Positions 61,311-64,000 of a stretch of 64,000 bases of DNA are shown here, piece after piece. This DNA is from Clostridium sp. AM30-24 (GTDB lineage: Bacteria; Bacillota; Clostridia; Lachnospirales; Lachnospiraceae). Positions within the stretch are counted from its first letter, which is position 1. Each line of letters opens with the position of its first letter. Location of the stretch: NCBI RefSeq assembly GCF_003480435.1, contig NZ_QUJB01000001.1:434001-498000 (forward strand), given 5' to 3'. Under the pieces are notes generated by a model, which saw nothing but the letters and a program-made list of their open reading frames with translations, was not told the origin of the DNA and made no database searches. Made by a program: the position numbers and the translations under genes.

Positions 61311-61434
61311 TATCTTCTTGTTTTCACTTTCACGAAAACAAGAAGCACGGGGCGTTCCCCGTATGATGATTTTCCCTGAAAAAGGCTTATGCAAGCAAGC
61401 TTGCAACACCTTTCCCAGAAAAAATCATCGCATG
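61311..61434 (-). repeat. Three-hairpin repeat B, copy 2, in the pheS leader
   Basis: On the minus strand it starts CCATGCG and has the same three hairpins as copy 1 at 34127: a long stem GATGATTTT...AAAATCATC with the inner TGCAAGCTTGCTTGCA, then ACGGGG-AACG-CCCCGT, then CTTCTTGTTTTC...GAAAACAAGAAG (12 perfect pairs). It lies between the T-box terminator and the start of pheS, so it is part of every full-length message. Confidence 0.75.
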
Positions 61435-61445
61435 GCTGAACTGTT

Positions 61446-61712
61446 TACATAAAAAAAGCCCCGTCCCGCCTTGGGACGAAGCTGACTCTCCGTGGTACCA
61501 CCCAGATTCCGCATGGTTCATATGCGGCACTCAAACGTCTGTAACGGGACTTCCCGTCCTGCACTACCGGAATTTCTTTCGCACAGGCTGCTCAAGAGTG
61601 AATTTACAAAAGCTTCCTTCGGAAGGTCTTTCAGCCGGTGAACCTTCTCTCTGTGATACCGGAATTTCTTTGTACTGTCTCTATCATTGCGTTTCACACA
61701 GTGTTGATGGTA
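61446..61712 (-). promoter_or_regulatory. T-box leader of pheST (tRNA-Phe) with promoter region
   Basis: The T-box consensus GGGTGGTACCACGG is at 61490-61503 on the minus strand. A terminator AGCTTCGTCCC-AAGGC-GGGACGGGGCT (61457-61483) plus seven T follows it. The likely specifier codon is TTC (61600-61602) in AAATTCACTC on the 3' side of stem I, which fits phenylalanine and the genes controlled. Uncharged tRNA-Phe favours the antiterminator. Confidence 0.88.
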
Positions 61713-61735
61713 GCACATTCCGTATTATTTGTCAA
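61707..61735 (-). promoter_or_regulatory. Promoter of the T-box/pheST unit
   Basis: On the minus strand TTGACA (61730-61735), 17 bp, TACCAT (61707-61712). Confidence 0.7.
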
Positions 61736-61804
61736 GCAACCGTTCTGCCTGTTTATTTTCCGTTCATATTACTTGAACTTATTTTGAAACATCTGTGTCC
61801 TTTC

Positions 61805-61833
61805 TTGACATCGTTATCATTTTATGGCATTAT
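61805..61833 (+). promoter_or_regulatory. Promoter of mgsA
   Basis: TTGACA (61805-61810), 17 bp, CATTAT (61828-61833), about 108 bp before the start codon. Confidence 0.65.
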
Positions 61834-61940
61834 CACCTTATGAAGACGAATTATCTGCATATTATCTTCTGTTTCATCCATTCGCATCCACAATATGCAG
61901 GTTATTTCGCGACAACACCCGCAAAAAAGGAGGAATTTCA

Positions 61941-62405
61941 ATGGATTTTCTGACACTGACTATTGGAAAGCAGAAAAACATCGCTCTGATCGCCCATGAC
62001 AGCAAAAAGCATGAGATGATCGACTGGTGCGAAGCAAATAAAGAGATCTTAAAGGGACATTTCTTATGCGGCACCGGAACTACCGCGAGAATGATCACGG
62101 AAGCCACCGGTCTTCCGGTAAAGGGCTATAACAGTGGTCCTCTCGGCGGTGATCAGCAGATCGGTGCAAAGATCGTGGAAGGTCGCATTGATTTCGTTGT
62201 GTTCTTCTCAGATCCGCTGACTGCCCAGCCTCATGATCCAGATGTAAAGGCACTCCTTCGTATTGCTCAGGTCTATGACATCCCGATCGCTAACAACCGG
62301 GCAACCGCAGATTTCCTGATCTCCTCTCCACTTATGAATGAGACATATGACCACCGGGTCATCAATTTCCATGAGGCGATCGCTGACCGGGCGAAAAAAC
62401 TGTAA
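61941..62405 (+). CDS. mgsA: Methylglyoxal synthase
   Basis: A 154-residue enzyme that converts dihydroxyacetone phosphate to methylglyoxal and phosphate, a bypass of lower glycolysis. The N-terminal KNIALIAHDSKKHEMIDW is the family start. GTGTTARMITEATGLPV binds phosphate, and the catalytic Asp is in GPLGGDQQIGAKI. VFFSDPLTAQPHDPDVKALL and the His in the C-terminal part complete the site. The ATG at 61941 has AAAAAAGGAGGAATTTCA upstream. Own promoter and terminator. Confidence 0.96.
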   Translation: MDFLTLTIGKQKNIALIAHDSKKHEMIDWCEANKEILKGHFLCGTGTTARMITEATGLPVKGYNSGPLGGDQQIGAKIVEGRIDFVVFFSDPLTAQPHDPDVKALLRIAQVYDIPIANNRATADFLISSPLMNETYDHRVINFHEAIADRAKKL

Positions 62406-62446
62406 ATTTCTCGATCACTGCAGCCCTCAGGTCTGCACGAGTATAA

Positions 62447-62489
62447 GAAAAGCAGAAAAACATTCATCACGAGTGTTCTTCTGCTTTTT
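62447..62489. terminator. Terminator of mgsA (possibly bidirectional)
   Basis: AAAGCAGAA and TTCTGCTTT form a stem extended by ACA/TGT, followed by a T-tract (62483-62489). It lies between convergent mgsA and tudS. Confidence 0.7.
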
Positions 62490-62504
62490 CTGTCATTTCA
62501 TATC

Positions 62505-62981
62505 TCAACATATTTCACCGTTGTTGATCGCTTCTTCCAGCTCCTTTAGCCGGCTCTCCCCGTATACTTTCAGGCCGTATCCAGCAAGCAAAGCCGCCGT
62601 CTTTCCCATTCCCTCGCGCAGCTTATGGGAAAAGGTTCCGTCATAAATCCCGTTTGAGCCACATGACGGGCTTCTTTCTTTTAAAATTGCGATGGTACAT
62701 TCATATTTTTTCGCCTCCCGAAGCGCGAAATCAGCTCCGAGGAGAAATTCTGCCGTGACGTCCTCGCCTTTCGTGTTCATGACCGCCTCGTCCGGCATAT
62801 GGATCTCGGAGGCCGCCCGCGGGGTCGGAAGTCCGCCCGCCTGTTCCGGGCAGACCGGATGGAACTTTACCTTTCCTTCCATTTTTTTCATAAAATCAAG
62901 CACATCCTGATTGCGGTTGTTTGTGCCATCCCATTTGCAGTTTTCACCAACGAGACAGGCGCTGATCAGTATCTGAAGCAT
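62505..62981 (-). CDS. TudS-like protein (DUF523), thiouracil desulfurase family
   Basis: A 158-residue DUF523 protein. The start MLQILISACLVGENCKWDGT and the motifs HPVCPEQAGGLPTPR and LKERSPSCGSNGIYDG supply the three conserved Cys (about residues 9, 49 and 109) that hold a [4Fe-4S] cluster in TudS. TudS removes sulfur from 2-thiouracil; a role in thionucleobase salvage or detoxification is possible. The ATG at 62981 has GAAAGAGGGAAAACTT upstream. The gene stands alone. Confidence 0.88.
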   Translation of the reverse strand: MLQILISACLVGENCKWDGTNNRNQDVLDFMKKMEGKVKFHPVCPEQAGGLPTPRAASEIHMPDEAVMNTKGEDVTAEFLLGADFALREAKKYECTIAILKERSPSCGSNGIYDGTFSHKLREGMGKTAALLAGYGLKVYGESRLKELEEAINNGEIC

Positions 62982-63110
62982 AAGTTTTCCCTCTTTCAAT
63001 ACATACCGACTGGAATTTCAAAGCTGCATAGCAATACTCTTTCATTTAACACCAGATCCATTATCCGGTTTGCTGCAGGTTTGATACAGCTTTTATCCTT
63101 TCGTATTATA

Positions 63111-63165
63111 AAAGCAGGACCCCCCACATTCTTTCATGCGGAAGCGATCCTGCTTTCTTTTATTT
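63111..63165. terminator. Terminator between tudS and typA
   Basis: AAAGCAGGA (63111-63119) and TCCTGCTTT (63148-63156) form a 9-bp stem around a 28-nt loop, followed by T-rich sequence on the plus side. As seen on the minus strand it also follows typA. Confidence 0.6.
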
Positions 63166-63221
63166 TTTCACGGTCCACGCTGCGTCTTCGCGAACCTTTT
63201 CATGCGTTTCCGTACAGATGA

Positions 63222-64000
63222 TTACATCTGGCTCTTCTTGCTGATCATGGCTCTCTTTCTGAGAGTCGGATCCAGGATCTTCTTTCTGATACGAAGGCTT
63301 GTCGGTGTGATCTCAAGAAGCTCATCTGTATCGATGAAGTCCAGACACTGCTCCAGACTCATGATCTTCGGCGGAACAAGCTTTAATGCCTCATCGGCGC
63401 TGGAGGAACGTGTATTTGTTAACTTCTTTGTCTTGCAGACGTTGATCTCGATATCCTCCGCCTTCGGGCTCTGTCCAACGACCATACCGGAGTAAACCTT
63501 TACACCCGGTCCGATGAACAGGGTACCTCTCTCCTGCGCGTTGAACAGACCGTAGGTGATGGACTCACCGGCCTCGAACGCGATCAAGGAGCCTGTCTTT
63601 CTGTAGCTTAACTCGCCCTTGAACGGAGCGTATCCGTCAAAGCTTGTGTTTAAGATACCGTTACCCTTTGTATCTGTCATAAACTCACCGCGGTAACCGA
63701 TGAGACCTCTGGACGGGATCGAGAACTCAAGTCTTGTGTAGCCGCCGTTTGTCGGGCTCATTCCCTGAAGTTCGCCCTTTCTGCTTGTGAGCTTCTGGAT
63801 GACAGCTCCGGTAAACTCATCCGGAACGTCAACGTAAGCAAGCTCCATCGGCTCTAACTTTCTGTTTCTCTCGTCATATTTGTAGATAACCTCTGCCTTG
63901 CTGACAGCGAACTCAAAGCCCTCACGGCGCATATTCTCGATAAGAACAGACAGGTGAAGCTCACCACGGCCGGAAACCTTGAAGCAGTCTGCGGACTCTG
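63222..64000 (-). CDS. typA: TypA/BipA ribosome-associated GTPase (5' part outside window)
   Basis: The C-terminal ~259 residues of TypA (BipA), a translational GTPase related to EF-G that helps 50S assembly and stress adaptation. The frame is open to base 64000. It begins within domain III/V (FKVSGRGELHLSVLIENMRR), followed by EFTGAVIQKLTSRKGELQGM and RLEFSIPSRGLIGYRGEFMT, and the TypA-specific C-terminal domain with YGLFNAQERGTLFIGPGVKV and VCKTKKLTNTRSSS. The GTPase domain lies outside the window. Confidence 0.95.
   Translation of the reverse strand, partial: ESADCFKVSGRGELHLSVLIENMRREGFEFAVSKAEVIYKYDERNRKLEPMELAYVDVPDEFTGAVIQKLTSRKGELQGMSPTNGGYTRLEFSIPSRGLIGYRGEFMTDTKGNGILNTSFDGYAPFKGELSYRKTGSLIAFEAGESITYGLFNAQERGTLFIGPGVKVYSGMVVGQSPKAEDIEINVCKTKKLTNTRSSSADEALKLVPPKIMSLEQCLDFIDTDELLEITPTSLRIRKKILDPTLRKRAMISKKSQM

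Overview
The window looks like a chromosomal segment of a Gram-positive Firmicute, most likely class Clostridia, family Lachnospiraceae. The reasons are strong AGGAGG-type ribosome binding sites, a T-box in front of pheST, an infC-rpmI-rplT operon with an L20-type leader, mcsA-mcsB-clpC, AsnA, MgsA, a one-chain PurL, DUF1540 and TudS proteins, and secreted proteins with aromatic cell-wall-binding repeats. Genus assignment is not possible from the sequence alone. Most genes lie on the minus strand. No prophage, transposase, integrase or CRISPR array was seen. The window starts inside a MATE transporter gene and ends inside typA.

Layout. 1-8.2 kb: MATE exporter (partial), a DUF4397 protein, tRNA-Thr, the cysS-mrnC-rlmB cluster, ispF behind a lipid-kinase-like gene, an unknown membrane protein, and a tandem (Val-Met)x2 tRNA array. 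8.4-17.4 kb: a small coiled-coil protein, the nucleoside salvage operon cdd-deoC-deoB, a PAP2 membrane phosphatase with a TTG start, a D-2-hydroxyacid dehydrogenase behind a long aminopeptidase P, asnA, and a truncated mannosyltransferase-like gene behind the purL terminator. 17.4-28 kb: purL, a sigma-like protein without region 4, a LysR regulator, a helicase with an N-terminal nuclease-like domain, a HPr-like protein without the active histidine, and a purine permease. 28-36 kb: a large AT-rich surface protein, a hydrolase/acyltransferase pair, tRNA-Trp and radA. 36-46 kb: clpC-mcsB-mcsA under a GntR-type regulator in place of CtsR, a second cell-wall-binding protein, an aminotransferase, a LarA-family racemase, and three tRNA-Leu genes, two of them in a duplicated block. 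46-64 kb: rplT-rpmI-infC, DUF1540, three PH/YcxB-like membrane proteins, an auxin-efflux-type carrier, a trio of unknown small genes, ssrA and smpB, rnr, secG, pheT-pheS with its T-box, mgsA, tudS and typA.

Most of the segment is housekeeping: translation (tRNAs, tmRNA/SmpB, IF3, L20, L35, CysRS, PheRS, TypA), RNA maturation (Mini-III, RlmB, RNase R), proteolysis and arginine phosphorylation (ClpC/McsAB) and nucleotide metabolism. The least explained material is intergenic. One family of dispersed repeats (four long copies and one short) ends in a palindrome and sits next to the 3' ends of minus-strand genes. A second family (two copies) folds into three consecutive hairpins whose arms differ in sequence but keep pairing. 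There is also a 91-bp nested palindrome. Among proteins, the best candidates for new biology are the nuclease-helicase fusion, the sigma-like protein without region 4, the His-less HPr, the acyltransferase/hydrolase pair and the small-gene trio at 51.7-52.5 kb. All functional statements come from reading motifs by eye; no database search was run.
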